This document shows, in pieces, positions 63,755 through 64,000 of a DNA stretch of 64,000 nt. How positions within the stretch are numbered: position 1 is the first letter of the stretch; every line of letters starts with the position of its first letter. Source of the stretch: Pseudocitrobacter corydidari (GTDB lineage: Bacteria > Pseudomonadota > Gammaproteobacteria > Enterobacterales > Enterobacteriaceae); NCBI RefSeq assembly GCF_021172065.1, contig NZ_CP087880.1:2146583-2210582 (forward strand), in the 5' to 3' direction. Under the pieces are notes generated by a model that was not told the DNA's origin, did not search any database, and worked only from the letters and a program-made list of their open reading frames with translations. The position numbers were made by a program, and so were the translations under genes.

Positions 63755-64000
63755 AATGCGCCTGGCGAGAAGGCAACCAGATTACCCTGCTGGAGAATGG
63801 CGATCAGTACTACCCTGCGGTCTTTAAAGCCATCGATCAGGCACAGAGTAAAGTGATCCTTGAAACCTTTATCTGGTTTGAGGACGACGTGGGTAAACAG
63901 CTGCATGCGGTTCTGCTGCACGCCGCAAAACGTGGCGTGCAAATAGAGGCGCTGCTCGATGGCTACGGCTCACCCGATTTAAGCGATGAATTTGTTAACG
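63751..64000 (+). CDS. clsB: Cardiolipin synthase B ClsB (YbhO), 5' part
   Basis: First 83 residues of a phospholipase D-superfamily cardiolipin synthase, running off the right edge. The visible part ([51 protein letters not shown]) matches E. coli ClsB. The HKD catalytic motifs are outside the window. Confidence 0.93.
   Translation, partial: MKCAWREGNQITLLENGDQYYPAVFKAIDQAQSKVILETFIWFEDDVGKQLHAVLLHAAKRGVQIEALLDGYGSPDLSDEFVN

Overview
The window is chromosomal DNA of an enterobacterium close to Enterobacter, Lelliottia, Leclercia or Citrobacter. Its backbone follows the E. coli K-12 order from pflF (ybiW) to clsB (ybhO) almost gene for gene, with proteins that look very similar to the E. coli ones. 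REP/BIME repeats and an ERIC element also fit Enterobacteriaceae. The genus cannot be fixed from the sequence alone. I see no tRNA, rRNA, CRISPR array, phage or insertion sequence.

Backbone, left to right: pflF (3' end only), ybiV, ybiU, ybiT, ldtB, ybiR-mntR with divergent mntS, opgE, ompX, rhtA, dps, glnHPQ, ybiO, rlmF, mcbA, fiu, ybiX, ybiI, ybiJ, dinG-ybiB, rhlE, cecR-ybhGFSR, ybhQ, ybhP, clsB (5' end only). These serve sugar-phosphate and anaerobic metabolism, manganese homeostasis, cell wall and outer membrane, glutamine uptake, iron uptake, DNA repair, and drug or stress export.

Accessory blocks sit between these genes. They are an Rpn-type nuclease (1.2-2.1 kb); a LacI regulator, MFS transporter and GH31 glycosidase (4.4-9.5 kb); an AT-rich lipoprotein and M48 metalloprotease pair (9.8-12.3 kb); a GH1 6-phospho-beta-glucosidase with a GntR regulator and two copies of a palindromic operator (15.3-17.5 kb); and a flavin-reductase-like gene (29.9-30.6 kb). 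The largest is an island of about 16.5 kb between mcbA and fiu (31.0-47.5 kb), neighbours in E. coli.

The island has three parts. First, a LuxR-like regulator with a DUF1090 gene. Second, a beta-glucoside block: surE-like, bglF and bglB on the minus strand, and a secreted histidine-phosphatase-like gene, an OprD-type porin and bglG on the plus strand. Third, a chaperone-usher fimbrial operon headed by two regulator genes.

The most notable observation is in the bgl block. Four separate BglG-type antiterminator (RAT) plus terminator modules lie before surE, bglF, the phosphatase gene and bglG. This appears to place two exported phosphatase-type proteins and a porin in one BglG-controlled regulon with the classical PTS permease and 6-phospho-beta-glucosidase. 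The histidine phosphatase also lacks its expected second catalytic histidine.
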